Of a stretch of DNA of 64,000 nucleotides, positions 46,112 through 57,576 are shown in pieces (position 1 is the stretch's first letter; every line of letters starts with the position of its first letter). Source of the DNA: Sanderia malayensis (Eukaryota > Cnidaria > Scyphozoa > Semaeostomeae > Pelagiidae); contig RQOL01000718.1 of NCBI GenBank assembly GCA_013076295.1, positions 2,418,001 to 2,482,000 on the forward strand, in the 5' to 3' direction. The position numbers were made by a program, and so were the translations under genes. The notes beneath the pieces are model-generated. The model ran no database searches. It was given only the letters and a program-made list of their open reading frames with translations, and was not told the DNA's origin.

Positions 46112-46675
46112 CTAAGAGTTTTGAAATTCTTCATCGTTCACATCAAAGTCAATCATAGTCTTTTCAAGTTGATACCATCTTCCAAGGAATCCAATGTCCA
46201 CAAATCTTTCTTTAATCGATGTCCACCTTGGCTTCATATAGTAACAGTTTCGATCGTAAATATCACAGTCGTCTGGAAAATTGTCCTTGAATATCAACGT
46301 AAATAATCCAAGATTCTTGCTACTCAGTCTGCTTTGATGATAACATTCTGTTAATTCTCGAACGCATGCATCTGAATGTCTGTTTCTTATTGAACTGCTT
46401 ACTTGGGCAAGCTGGCCTGAGCTTTCTAAAAGAGCATCCACGTATGAAGAAAAGCTTGGGTTATTTTTCCAGACATAACTGCCTAGGCCAAGTGCTGAAA
46501 GCTGAAGTAACACTCGAATTGGCTTTTCCTTAGCGTATGTGTACGTAGAAACAAGCACTGCTTTATAATCTTTTACCAGGTAATAAACTTTAGCAAGTCT
46601 TCCTTGTTTTAAGCTTTCAAACTGCGGAAAAAGTACTTGATTAAATTTTCTTACTCTGCGAAATGCAGCAGCCAT
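46112..46675 (-). CDS. TIMM29: Mitochondrial inner-membrane translocase subunit Tim29
   Basis: A single-exon frame of 187 residues. Tim29 is a metazoan-specific part of the TIM22 complex, which inserts carrier proteins into the mitochondrial inner membrane. The sequence has a basic N-terminus (MAAAFRRVRKFNQVLFPQF), one membrane segment (about 55-70, RVLLQLSALGLGSYVW), a LLESSGQL/SIRNRHSDA block, a YYMKPRWTSIKERFVDIGFL block and DFDVNDEEF. These follow human Tim29 in order. The human protein (260 residues) continues about 60-70 residues beyond the NDDEF motif, whereas this one stops five residues later. It is 184 bases head to head from DNALI1. Confidence 0.9.
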   Translation of the reverse strand: MAAAFRRVRKFNQVLFPQFESLKQGRLAKVYYLVKDYKAVLVSTYTYAKEKPIRVLLQLSALGLGSYVWKNNPSFSSYVDALLESSGQLAQVSSSIRNRHSDACVRELTECYHQSRLSSKNLGLFTLIFKDNFPDDCDIYDRNCYYMKPRWTSIKERFVDIGFLGRWYQLEKTMIDFDVNDEEFQNS

Positions 46676-46859
46676 GTTTGCAAAAAAGTTGCACGAGGCG
46701 GCGAAATTTTGTTTCTACCTCTTGCCCAAACGGCAGTCTCGGTTTCCTGTCGCGAAGGAGCGAGACTTCTCCTGGTGACCGTGTAAGCAAACCAGTCCAA
46801 TTGTGAATGTTTGCAATTTTTATCGAAACTAAAGTTACATATTTTCAAACGTTTTAAAG
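46676..46859. promoter_or_regulatory. Bidirectional promoter interval TIMM29/DNALI1
   Basis: The two divergent ATGs are 184 bases apart, so a shared core promoter is almost forced. The interval is less AT-rich than its surroundings near 46700-46780. Confidence 0.65.
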
Positions 46860-49800
46860 ATGATACCACCGAGTGCATCGCTTGTGAAATATGACAATCC
46901 AGTCCTGGTGAGCAGAAATACTGACAAGAAGTCTCCAAGAGTAAGAATGAGTTGATTTATTAGCTGTTCTTTTATTGTTTTTTGCTTAGGCCATGTTTTC
47001 TTTCGTTGCATTTCTATATAAAATAACGAATAATTAGAGCAAATAATCGAGCTTAAATGTAAATTAAGCTAATTGTGTTATTAAACTAATTTTGAAAAGT
47101 ACATGTGTAACTTAAGTTGGTTGCAAGATACGTGGAAGGGGGCGTGGCAAGGGGCGTAACTTCTACTCCGTGGAGTCGTTTTATATTTAACCAAAGAACA
47201 CAATCCTCTAGATATTATTCTGTTGTGTTGAGAATATTTGGTAGCTCTATCTTACAAGGCAAGGCTATGAATATAAACCAGTATATCTGAGCCCTGTTTA
47301 ATTACAGAAACAAGCTCACCAGTATTCAACAAAATTAATTACCTAATAAACAAAATTATTTAATAAAACTTGCAACACTGGTGTACTAATCAACAAACCT
47401 GTTCTTGGCCTCAGTCAGTGTAACATAGCTCAACTGTTATGAAGTCTTTAAAATAAACCATGGAAATGATTGTTCATTGAATTTGTTTGATGAAAACATG
47501 TTTCTGAACTCTACTCATCTTGAAACTCTATGCGTCGACGCTAGATCTTGCTTTCGTCATCCAGCATCTCTCTTGCCCATAGAAAAACGAATGCAAGAAA
47601 ACCCACAAGGTCATAAAACATTTTCCTTATGAACTCGTGCACAGGTGTTTTCATCAGCGATTTCAGCCCCGCGTGTGCCCGAGTTTCAGCCCCTTCACCT
47701 TCAGCCGCTGTTTGCGGCTTTTATAAGTTCTCATCCTTCCTGTGAAAACACATTCATTTGATTCATTGATCAGGCATTGCGTCTGAAGGGCCACGCGGGT
47801 AAATCTTTAGCCGGCGTTGACGATCTTATCATTATTCTTATTGCGAAACTAACGTGCGAACAGCTTTTATAGCAATGTAAAATCCCGCGTGGAAACACAT
47901 GTTGCATCGTAAAGTGGAGAGAAATCAAGAGAACAATTTAATAATGTTTTTCGATTCTTTTGATCTGTTTTGGCAAAAAGTATGTTGTCTTTACCTTCGT
48001 TATTCGTTTTGTAACTGCTTCAGATTGCTAATTGATTCTTGCTCATTAATTCTTGTTTTTTAATTGTTTTGAAGTACAACCTCTTTGAGTATATTTCCAG
48101 TTTTATTCTGCTTCTGGATGTCTGCCTGTGAATTGAAAGCTCCTTTGTGTCCATTTATTGACTGTCGCTGAATTTTCATGGTTGATAGATATGTTATACC
48201 TGCTTGCTTGCCAGATTGCTTCATCTTGCACCCGAAATTTGTTCCATGTTAAGCAACCACGGTGGTTAATGCTGCTTTCAAGTAATGCTTTTATAGACTG
48301 ATCATTACCACGGAGGTTGCAGCTGGGCGATTGTTGTATTTTAATTGCGAGCAGACAAACGGGAAGCTATCTTTGAGCCTTTCGTGTATTCCTTGAAAAA
48401 ACTTCTCACTAGTTTGTAAGAATTTCATTTTACAATTAACCCACACAAATCAATTATTAATCGAATATTTGCAGTTCTGTTGTGCATGCCAAACCATAAT
48501 TTGGTTTACTGGTTAATATTGAAACTCCTTTTGTTTATCCTTTTAAGATGTTACACCCATGAGGCGAACATTTTTAATCTTCCGTTCTTTAAACTTGAAG
48601 GCGAGGGCTGGACATATTCCCTGCTCTTTGCTGCTCGTTAGATTAATTGGCTACAATCGCAGGCAAATTATCATTTTGTATTGAATTGAATTCTTGTCTG
48701 TTTCAGGCCAGACCACTAAAAGCTGCGCAGCCGCAGAATGCGACAGGGAATGGGGGCAGCACAAGCCCTGTTCCTCCTCCCCCTAGGTCTGGTAAGCTCC
48801 CGCCAATGTCAGCAGATTTGAATAAAAATCAAACTGAAGAAATCTTAAATGCAATATTGCCACCCAGGTATATATACAATGTTATCTTTCTTCACTTTAT
48901 TATTTATTACACAGTAAACACCCGCATAAAAGAACAAGTGAATTAAGACCCTTCTAGGCTGATATTTCTTCTCAAAGCAACAGGAACGTTCTTGTTTACA
49001 CAAATCTCGGCTTCCCCGCGCCAACCCGGTCTACCGGGCTGGCTCGCTTCATATAAGCAAGCCTTAAGCAATGGGCTGGATGGAATGTCCCACGCTCTTA
49101 TACATAGGTGTTTACTGTACCGCATGAGATTTCATTATTTCTTAGAAGTTGCATTTGTGCATAATGAGTTTATTATGAGCTTGTGTATTGAAAAGAGTAT
49201 TAAATTTGCTCTAATTTTAGGGAATGGACAGAAAATGGACAATTATGGATCCAACAAGTCTCGAGCACACCAGCAACGCGACTTGACGTTGTAAACCTCC
49301 AGGTAAAACATATTTCCCTGCGCTATACTCCAGATCAAGTAGCAAAATGGCGAAACACTTAGTAGTTGTCGTGTTTATCTTTGATGATTGACATATCTGG
49401 GATTTCGTGCTTTCTTTCTTCACAGGAACAACTTGATATGCGCCTGCAGCAAAGACAAGCCCGAGAGACAGGAATATGTCCCGTTAGACGAGAGCTATAC
49501 TCCCAATGCTTTGGTGAGTTCTGTCGTCACACGTCACATAACATTGATATAGTTTTTACACACTGCGTTCATGGAGTAACTAATACATAATTACATATGT
49601 ATATTGTTTGATCAATCAATCCGCCACTTTGATCAATTAATCACATACTTTAATCACTAGATCAATGAGATGATCAATGATTTCTGATTGCAGATGAGCT
49701 TATTCGACAAGTCACCATTAACTGCGCAGAGCGAGGCTTGTTGCTGCTCAGAGTCAGAGATGAGATAAGAATGACAATCGCTGCTTACCAGACCCTTTAT

Positions 49801-50759
49801 GAGAGCAGGTACATTCAATTCCATCTGTACATCAGTACATTTTAATCTGGACATATTATTATGATATATCCACATTCCCTTCTTCTCAAGCATTTTCATT
49901 GCTTAAATTTTAGTGTTGCGTTCGGGATGAGGAAAGCTCTGCAAGCTGAGCAAGGAAAATCAGATATGGAAAAAAAGGTATGTCGTTATTTTTCATCAAC
50001 ATTCACATATGAGCACTCCTTTGTCAAGTAAGTATGATTTGGTTGCCTTTGTAGTCACCCTTCCCCAGAGTCACCTTTGTGGTCCCTTCTCAGTGTCTTG
50101 GTAGTCGCCTTCTTAGTTCCTTTGTTGCCTTCTTTGCTCCTTCGTAGTCGCCTTTTTTGTTCCTTCGTAGTCGCCTTGTTGGTTCCTTCATAGTCGCCTT
50201 CTTAGTCGCTTTCCATTTCTGAGTATGTTGATTTATTTATTAGATCCAGGAGCTTGAGGATGACAAGCGAGACCTGGAACGTCAGGTCAATGAACTGAAA
50301 GCCAAATGCGAGGCTATTGAGAAAAGAGAGGCTGAGAGACGGGCCATCGAAGAGAAGAAGCATGCTGAGGAAATACAGTTCCTGAAAAGAACCAACCAAC
50401 AGCTCAAGGTAACGCAATAGACGATAGTAGAATAGTAAAATAGCAATCGATACTCCTTTGCTGTGGCCTCAGCCACTTCTTTGTCCATTCCACGTAGCCA
50501 GATAGCAGTTTGAAATAGAGCACAGGGAAGCAAGGGGATTATGTAATGAGACTCCTTTCCACGAACATGTTCGTGCTGTTTATATGGAGTATTACACGCC
50601 CTGCAAGAGCACGTGTGTTTTAGATATAGTCTGTTTCAATGGTAGAAATATTTGCACTTATTCCACTTAAATGTCACTCATTTCTCATTCATTTCTTATT
50701 CATTCTACGTTTTCTTTCAGACACAACTGGAGGGGATTATTGCTCCGACAAAGAAATAA
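46860..50759 (+). CDS. DNALI1: Axonemal inner-arm dynein light intermediate chain (p28)
   Basis: Exons: 46860-46940, 48707-48867, 49221-49302, 49426-49513, 49694-49808, 49914-49977, 50244-50408, 50721-50759, giving 264 residues, the usual family size. The first exon gives MIPPSASLVKYDNPVLVSRN, the animal family start. It continues with EEILNAILPPREW, LWIQQVSSTPATRLDV, QARETGICPVRRELYSQCFD, a very conserved middle (NCAERGLLLLRVRDEIRMTI) and a C-terminal coiled coil ending LEGIIAPTKK. The protein belongs to single-headed inner dynein arms and is needed for ciliary or flagellar beating. The first intron is 1.77 kb. Confidence 0.97.
46941..48706 (+). other. First intron of DNALI1, no feature seen
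   Basis: 1.77 kb, moderately AT-rich. I found no exon, array or element in it. Confidence 0.5.
48912..49117. mobile_element. 206-bp MITE with CAGTAAACACC ends
   Basis: CAGTAAACACC at the left and GGTGTTTACTG at the right are inverted. TA follows on the right (49118-49119); CA instead of TA precedes on the left. Intron 48868-49220 of DNALI1. Confidence 0.6.
50040..50215. repeat. ~24-bp tandem repeat (TCCTTCGTAGTCGCCTT)
   Basis: Degenerate units with TAGTCGCCTT and GTTCCTT recur through the intron 49978-50243 of DNALI1. Confidence 0.75.
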
Positions 50760-50760
50760 A
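50755..50760 (+). promoter_or_regulatory. Polyadenylation-like AATAAA at the DNALI1 stop
   Basis: The hexamer AATAAA overlaps the TAA stop codon, and AT-rich sequence follows. Cleavage would leave a very short 3' UTR. Confidence 0.4.
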
Positions 50761-51288
50761 GCATAACATCTTATAAAACTTGTACTTATATATTTTTCTC
50801 ATTTGTTTTTGTGTATTTAACCTTGGTCGATGTTAATATAATAATTTTGGTGGTCAGATCGAAACCTTTCTCTCTTATATACGCTAATTTTGTCAATTTC
50901 CTTCTTTGAGCCTTGCAAATACACGAGAAACTGCACGATATTTGTTTAGGGCTTTGAATGTCATGTTTATAATGATCGCAGAGAATATCAGTTCAACCTG
51001 AGGTTTCAATGCTCAAGAGTAAGCAATTATTTTCTCGTATTACTTGTCTTTCCTTCTATAACGTCATTATCAAGATGTTATGGGATAATAAAGGCCAAAG
51101 TTGATATACAGCTCTTATTGTTGAGTTCATAAATGGTCCCTGTGTAATTATGTTCATACTTTACACTCCGTTATACACGGCGTGCATTAAAGTTTCAGTT
51201 TGATGAAATGCTGATCTCATTTATCATCTTGTTTTCATCGTGATCGTATGGTCCTCTCCTCTATATGGCAATACGCCTTAATAGTTTC

Positions 51289-52179
51289 CAGGGCCCTTTT
51301 TAAGGATTTTCAAGTGGGGGGGCCAAAATTTGAAAGGGACCTATATTTTCAGAGAAACGGCCGGGTCAGGGGGAGCACATTAAAAAAAGTTTGGGGGTGT
51401 TGACATACTTGGGACCGACTTTTGCATGAACATTTCTTTGCATACATTCAAATAATTTTGGCTACCTGAGGCGGCACCATGGTTGCCGCCGAAGGGGGAA
51501 ATTTTACAAATTTAGTGCCTCAGATATTGCTGAAAAATGTATTTTTTACAACCAAATTTTCTCCAAATATTATTTTTCCAGTCGGTCCACATTTTTTCCA
51601 AGAGCTACAACACAAATCTAGCTACTATTAGTGGCCAATACCACGAGGCAGCCAGTTGAACTTCGTGAAATTCGTGTTTGAAATTCGTGAAGCTAGACTC
51701 GTTTAAAAACAATTTTTAGGGCAGGATTGATTTTAATATTTATTTGGGACCAACTTTTTGGACCGACTCGGAAATCATTCGGAGTGTCTCCCCCCCCCCC
51801 CCCCACACCCCCTAATGTGCGCCCCCTAGTATTTCTACATTCGGTTATAACGGACAAAACGGATCACAGTTTTTCAACATTGAAGAAAGGACAGCAAAAA
51901 ACTCGTTTGTGTATTATTGATATAATTAACAAGTCAAACTACACTTGTAAATGATATCAACAGGACTGGAAGCAAGCTAGATACTTTGTGGAAGATACCA
52001 TTGAAAAACACAGTGGAGTTAGCTTTCACACACAACGAATCATTTGAATCATCATGATTGCAAATTGAAATTAAGTTGAAAATATTTAACTGGGGGGGCC
52101 ACTTTTGTTGACTGGGTGGGCCACCACGAGGGCTGGGGGGGCCAAGGCCCCCCCAGTCTGTATGTTAAAAAAGGCCCTG
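51289..52179. mobile_element. 891-bp non-autonomous hAT element
   Basis: The left end begins CAGGGCCCTTTTTAA and the right end is TTAAAAAAGGCCCTG, an inverted pair. The 8-mer ATAGTTTC lies directly outside each end (51281-51288 and 52180-52187). Eight-base duplications and CAGGG ends define the hAT superfamily. The subterminal regions carry GGGGGGGCC on both sides. No transposase frame is present, so it moved using an enzyme supplied elsewhere. Confidence 0.88.
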
Positions 52180-52187
52180 ATAGTTTC

Positions 52188-55100
52188 GTCGTCAATGTGA
52201 CGTGTGAGAACAGAACTCGCCAAAGCATTGGGAGTGTAGTTCACGTCTCGCGGGACAAATTCCTGTCTCTCGAGCTTGTGTACGCGTGTACAAGGCTGTT
52301 CCTGTTATGTTATGAAAGAAAGCATGAATTCCCATTTCATTGAAGACAAATGCTTACCCACCAGTTGGGGGAGAGAAACATAATAGCATGGAAAAGCATT
52401 ATCCCCCTCCCTCATGCCATGTCCAGCTTTAGAGTACGCTGGTGATATATGATAGATGGTATAGCTCAGTTGGAATGAAGGCAACCTTTGTTTGGACTTC
52501 AGCTAGAATCATAAATATCAGCTGAATTGTACGTGTTGCAATAATGAAACTGTGTCAAACCCCGAAACGTGGCTGTCAAAATGCCAACCAGTGTTCAAGC
52601 ACAACACTTTGCCCATCCAGCGAATATACTATAAACATGTACATTACACATATCTTATCTATAACTTTTCAAGGCCGTCTGCTGACGAATCTGATCTGCA
52701 GATCACATGTGAAAACCAATGGAAGTTGTTATTGTTCGGCAGTTCTCAGTTACAGACGATCATGTTTTTGGTTAATTAAATAGTTTGACCTGGAATTGAG
52801 GAGAGAGGCTGGATTTAGCGATGAAAAGCACCAAATAAGACATTTTTGTTACATTGATCATCACAACAGTTTAACGCACCTCCACTCAACGGAAATACAA
52901 TAATCCAACTCTTAATAAACACATTAATTGTAAAATAGAAATTACTTGCAATCTTATTTATCGGAAATATTTATCAGGGAATCGAAAACCAACGTTATAT
53001 CCCTTGGAATCTAAAAGGATGCCGAATAGCTCTCCACAATGCAACAATGCTAGTTTCTTTGCTGACATTATCGACTGTGACTAATGTCTATGATGATGAT
53101 TATTATTGTTATGATTATAGTCGGCTCTTTGGGAGTCTCGGGCGAGCGAGTGCATGAACACAAAACGCGCGAGAAACAAAAGACATCCGCGTGATTCTTA
53201 AAAACGTCAATATGAAAACTTCTTCCTGTCAAGAAAAGCATGCTATTCTTTTTTTATTCTTGATTAAAAGGAAAGAATACTAGCTAAACGTAAGTATACT
53301 AGGCCATTATTTCTTGGTATTTGAGTTTATTTTGTTAGTTTTTGTCTGATGAGCCAGCAACATGCAAGTTTGAAGCAAAAAGGAGTTTGTCAACTGACTG
53401 CACTGTGAACAAAAGCTGAACATCCACGCCCCTTATTTCGCTTGGAAAAATTATATTGCGACTTGGGTGGTTATCGAAATTTTTCTGCTAGGTCAAGGAG
53501 CGGTGTTTTAATTTGGAAATTGGCATCAATTAGCTTTAACCACAAGCTGTACACTCGCCTTAAAGCATTTACAATTGGCAAAACTGCAACTTTTACTGTG
53601 GTGATGTTTGCATTGGCATGTATCAAATCAAAGCAAGGCTTGATTGAAACGGAACAAAACGTGCTTTGAAAATAGCTGACAACAACATTATGGCGCACGT
53701 TGGAGAATTGTTTCACATTGTACCAGCTTAATATAACATATATCTGCGTCAATGTAATATAAATGCTGGGAATAAGACCTCTTTTGCAATACGTTGTGGC
53801 ATGCCCGCTTCATTACCAATAAAACCACATTACCACCCATTTTTAAATGTCTTTAAGTCAGGATTATGAGTGGCATGTCTGTGAAAATCAAACAGAAATG
53901 ATTTCTTCCACATAGCAGCATGCTTTTAATGATAGATTCCTTTATGTTCTTTGTTTTAGAACTGCTAGCTGGATGACAAATTGAATTGAAAATAGATAAA
54001 CAGTCAAATAAATGGTGAGAAGAAATCTCAAGCGTTTTACTATTTTCAATTTTCACAAATTTTTATTATTTTGTTTGTTGAAATTATCTGTCGCAATTGA
54101 TGCGGAAAGAAATGAGATTTGCTTTTTTCTGATTTGTTCATGAAATCAACCATCCTATTGATCTAACCATTGTCACATGACCCTCGACTACAACCAATCA
54201 GAAGCTGTTAACGTGTACCTTATTTTTAAAGAGAGGCTGGAACATTCTCAACCTCGTTCTCCATCGCTTTTGATGACAATAAAGCTTCAGAAATTGCATT
54301 GTCTTTATACAGTTGCTCTTGTTTGTTATTTTTACCAATTGCAATGCAAATATCATTGGAATACCCACTTGAATTCCAACTTGCATGCTTGCTGAGACAA
54401 CAATTGAAGGTATTATACATTTCAACCACTGTTCCGTACCAAATTTGACACGTTTTCAAAGCGGATTACAGTGCTAACGGAATGCATGCACGCTCGAATT
54501 AGGGACATTAGTAAACTGACAACAACAATGATTTTTAAAGATGCCTGTTGACAAAAATGCTTGAGTGAAGAGGATAATAAATTGCCTAGTGTTAGCCAAA
54601 TTTTAAATGCTTCAATTTGAATTTCACCACATTGATGATATTTATTTAGGTGTTTGCTTATCACTTTGCCCGAGCATGCATATATTACATGCTGTTTGCT
54701 CTAAGATATCTACTATTTAACAAGCCAATCATTATGTTTGTTTCGAGGTACTTTGCTCAAAAGCTACATCTAAATTTTCACATAATATAACATGGTTTGG
54801 ATTGAGATACTTTGAAAGCGAATGGAAAATATCCCACGGCAATGATTTAGTAAAAGAATGCTTTCTTTTGCAAGAAATTATTTGACGAGAAGCACACGGG
54901 GTCTTTTATCCGTAGTGGCTTGTTTGATCTCAGTAGAATCCATGTTGTTTGCTGATTAGCATCGCAGCAATCAACTTGTCAATTGAATATTTTCATAATT
55001 AAGCAGTTCGCTGCTAATCCATCGCAATCTATAAACCTGGAGAGCGAAGGAAAGACGACTAACACGCATACATCGATTTTCATTCACACCTTACTCACGT

Positions 55101-55905
55101 TGCGTCACAACCCTTCCTCAATTCTCGACAGAGCCTTGTCATTTCGTCCTTCAAACGTGTTTTTTCGTTGAACTCATACCAGAACAATATTCCTTTACCT
55201 CGTGCTATGCAATTGACCTTATGATCTCAATTGAGTCTCGAACTATGTATACAATTTGATTTCTTATCTTAGTTGGAAGCTCCTCCACATTACGCAGAAA
55301 TAGCCTACTTGTGTACCCTCTCCAACACAAACATTATCTTATGTAAATTCACATTCTTGTAGAATTGTTCACTTTACTTTTTCCTGAGCCCTAAAAATCT
55401 TCTTTGGTTTCAATTATATATGACATCTCTATAACTATATCGTCAATTATCTTTTTTTTACTTGCTGTAGTAGATATTCGCCTCACTTTGGTAGACTATT
55501 TCACATTGTATCTGGGTGGCTACATGTCTCTCTTCTCTCTATGCTGTGACCTCCTATGATTTATTGACTTCTATAATTAGTTTCATAATCGATGCTCCAC
55601 AGTGACAGAGTTAAGATGCAGTTTGATAATTACTACGTGAAAGATAGCAATAACATTTGTGTGAAAAGCTGGAGATGTTTTTCCAGATGAAAATTTTAAT
55701 TTACTGTTGTAATCATCATTATAGTCAAAATAATAATTTAGATCGATGATAATGATAATTGTCATGATAATGTTAATGATGATATTAATTGTTATTATTA
55801 TGATAATGTTAATGATGACGTTTATGATCATGATCATGATGATGTTGTTAACAATTACGATTGCATGTCTTTAATTATGATTATGTTTCATGTTTTGTTT
55901 TCCAG
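52188..55905. other. Gene-poor stretch, no gene seen
   Basis: About 3.7 kb of AT-rich DNA without a frame I recognise. An A-box-like TAGCTCAGTTGG at 52460-52471 has no matching B box. A simple-sequence region lies at 55690-55850. Confidence 0.5.
55690..55850. repeat. GATAAT/GATGAT-rich simple sequence
   Basis: Interrupted runs of ATGATAATG, with GATCATGATCATGATGATG at the right end. Confidence 0.8.
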
Positions 55906-55983
55906 GCTCAGAGTGACGCTCAGACCAACGCACATAGCACAGCTGAAGTAATTCTGACTAATCGAGCCACCGTGAGAAAGTAA
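55906..55983 (+). other. Exon-like segment with strong acceptor, unknown owner
   Basis: A long pyrimidine tract ends in TTTTCCAG, then 25 codons (AQSDAQTNAHSTAEVILTNR and on) run to TAA at 55981-55983. Composition differs from the flanking simple sequence. It would join in phase 0, the phase of the DNALI1 donor at 50408, but no evidence ties them. Confidence 0.25.
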
Positions 55984-57382
55984 TCAGAATTAATTTGATT
56001 TATACTTCATTCACTCAAAAATCTTTCCACAATCCATTCATTCGTTTCCCGGCCCCTCCCAGCTGACTTGCCTGGAAGGGAGAGTTAGACAGGAAACGCG
56101 CCCCTCCCTAAATTTCCAACAAGTCTCTCTGATCTGATCAAAAGACAATCTGTCCTCGAATCTCACCTACGCTGCTGCAAAATAATATGAACCTGATTAT
56201 GATGGTTTGTGTGGCTGCTTCACCTTCCACAAGCACACATTTTTGTGTAATGATTCTATTCTTAATCTTAACGTACCCTTTCCGCCATTAAACACCTCTG
56301 TATTTATCCATCCATCATCAGAGGAAAAACCTTGAACTCTTTAAAAAAGCTCAATGATTTATAGTCCTGCTAGAACACCCAGTTTCTCTACCGCACCAAC
56401 GTCTTAGACCTACCGACACAGCTCTCTCGCTTGCAATGATAGTTAATGCACAATACAATGAATACGATGTTTGCAACTGGAAAATCTGTATAAACGTTAG
56501 CTGATACTGAGACCAGGGCAAAGAGTAATAGGTAATTATATGGAAAATAGTGTTATGCAATGTATACACTGCATTAAACATCGTTTTCGTTTGCAAACAC
56601 TATACCCCTATACATTTAAAGACAATATAACTCAAAACTGGGATATCTTCCAAATTACAAAGGCTATTATTGTATCCATCAAAGGTTGTTTTAGAACAAC
56701 ACTCTTTCATTCACAAACCAATTGATCTGCAAATATCTTTGTTGTAACCTTTGCAAAGCTGCCAAAGCTACCATGTGGCCATGGCCTCAATTTCAAACAA
56801 TCCACTTCTAAATAGTTCTGGTTGACGCTTGGATTAACTGTTCAGCCACTTTAATACTTCGATTGCAATGGATCTCTGGCGGATTACACTTTAGGCTGTG
56901 CTAGTTATCACATTGAAATGGCAGCAAGCTTTCTTGGTGGTCGGACGTTAACTAAGAGACACAATATGTGAATGCAGCTCTTTGTTAGTGTGTTTATGAA
57001 AGCGATCCATGGCCTACAGCATACTAATTAATATAACCTCTCATTTTGACGTACCATTACCATCAAAGATAGAAATATACACAACCCTCAGACACACATC
57101 ATATGCAACGTTGATCAGCTCCCTTGTGGGTGGACCACTCAGGCATGTATATTGCACTATATAATGTAGCCTCGGTTTCATAATCCACATGGAATCTCGA
57201 TTTCATTCCAAACTTGTTGGTGACCCGAGGAGGGAAAATGCGTGATGATCCTTTGTGATCCTCGATCTGTGTTGATAATTTTTACTCAAAGGTGATAATG
57301 AATAATTTACAAATCATTTAAGGTGTCTTAATTTCCAAACAAGCATCTACCAAACCAATACTCTCACCGTAAAAGTTACCTA
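55984..57382. other. Intergenic stretch, nothing identified
   Basis: About 1.4 kb of AT-rich sequence. The open frames are short and have no recognisable motif. Confidence 0.45.
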
Positions 57383-57576
57383 CAGTAGGTTCCCGCGTAT
57401 AAGAAACCACCTTTTGAATTGAGGCCTTGGAAAGTTTTTTATTTAAAGAGACCTTTTTGTAATCATGGTCAAAGTTTATAATCAGGGCCACAATCTGTTT
57501 CTTATTGGAGCTCCTTGATAAGAAAATTGAGGCCTTTTTCTTATAGAAAGGGTTTCTTATACGCGGGAACTTACTG
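57383..57576. mobile_element. 194-bp MITE with CAGTA ends and TA duplication
   Basis: CAGTAGGTTCCCGCGTATAA on the left is inverted on the right with one change near the tip. TA flanks both sides (57381-57382 and 57577-57578). There is no coding capacity. Confidence 0.75.

Noticed and set aside
52455..52530. tRNA gene suggested by GGTATAGCTCAGTTGG
   Set aside because: The A box is good, but there is no B box and no acceptor stem; at best a SINE fragment.
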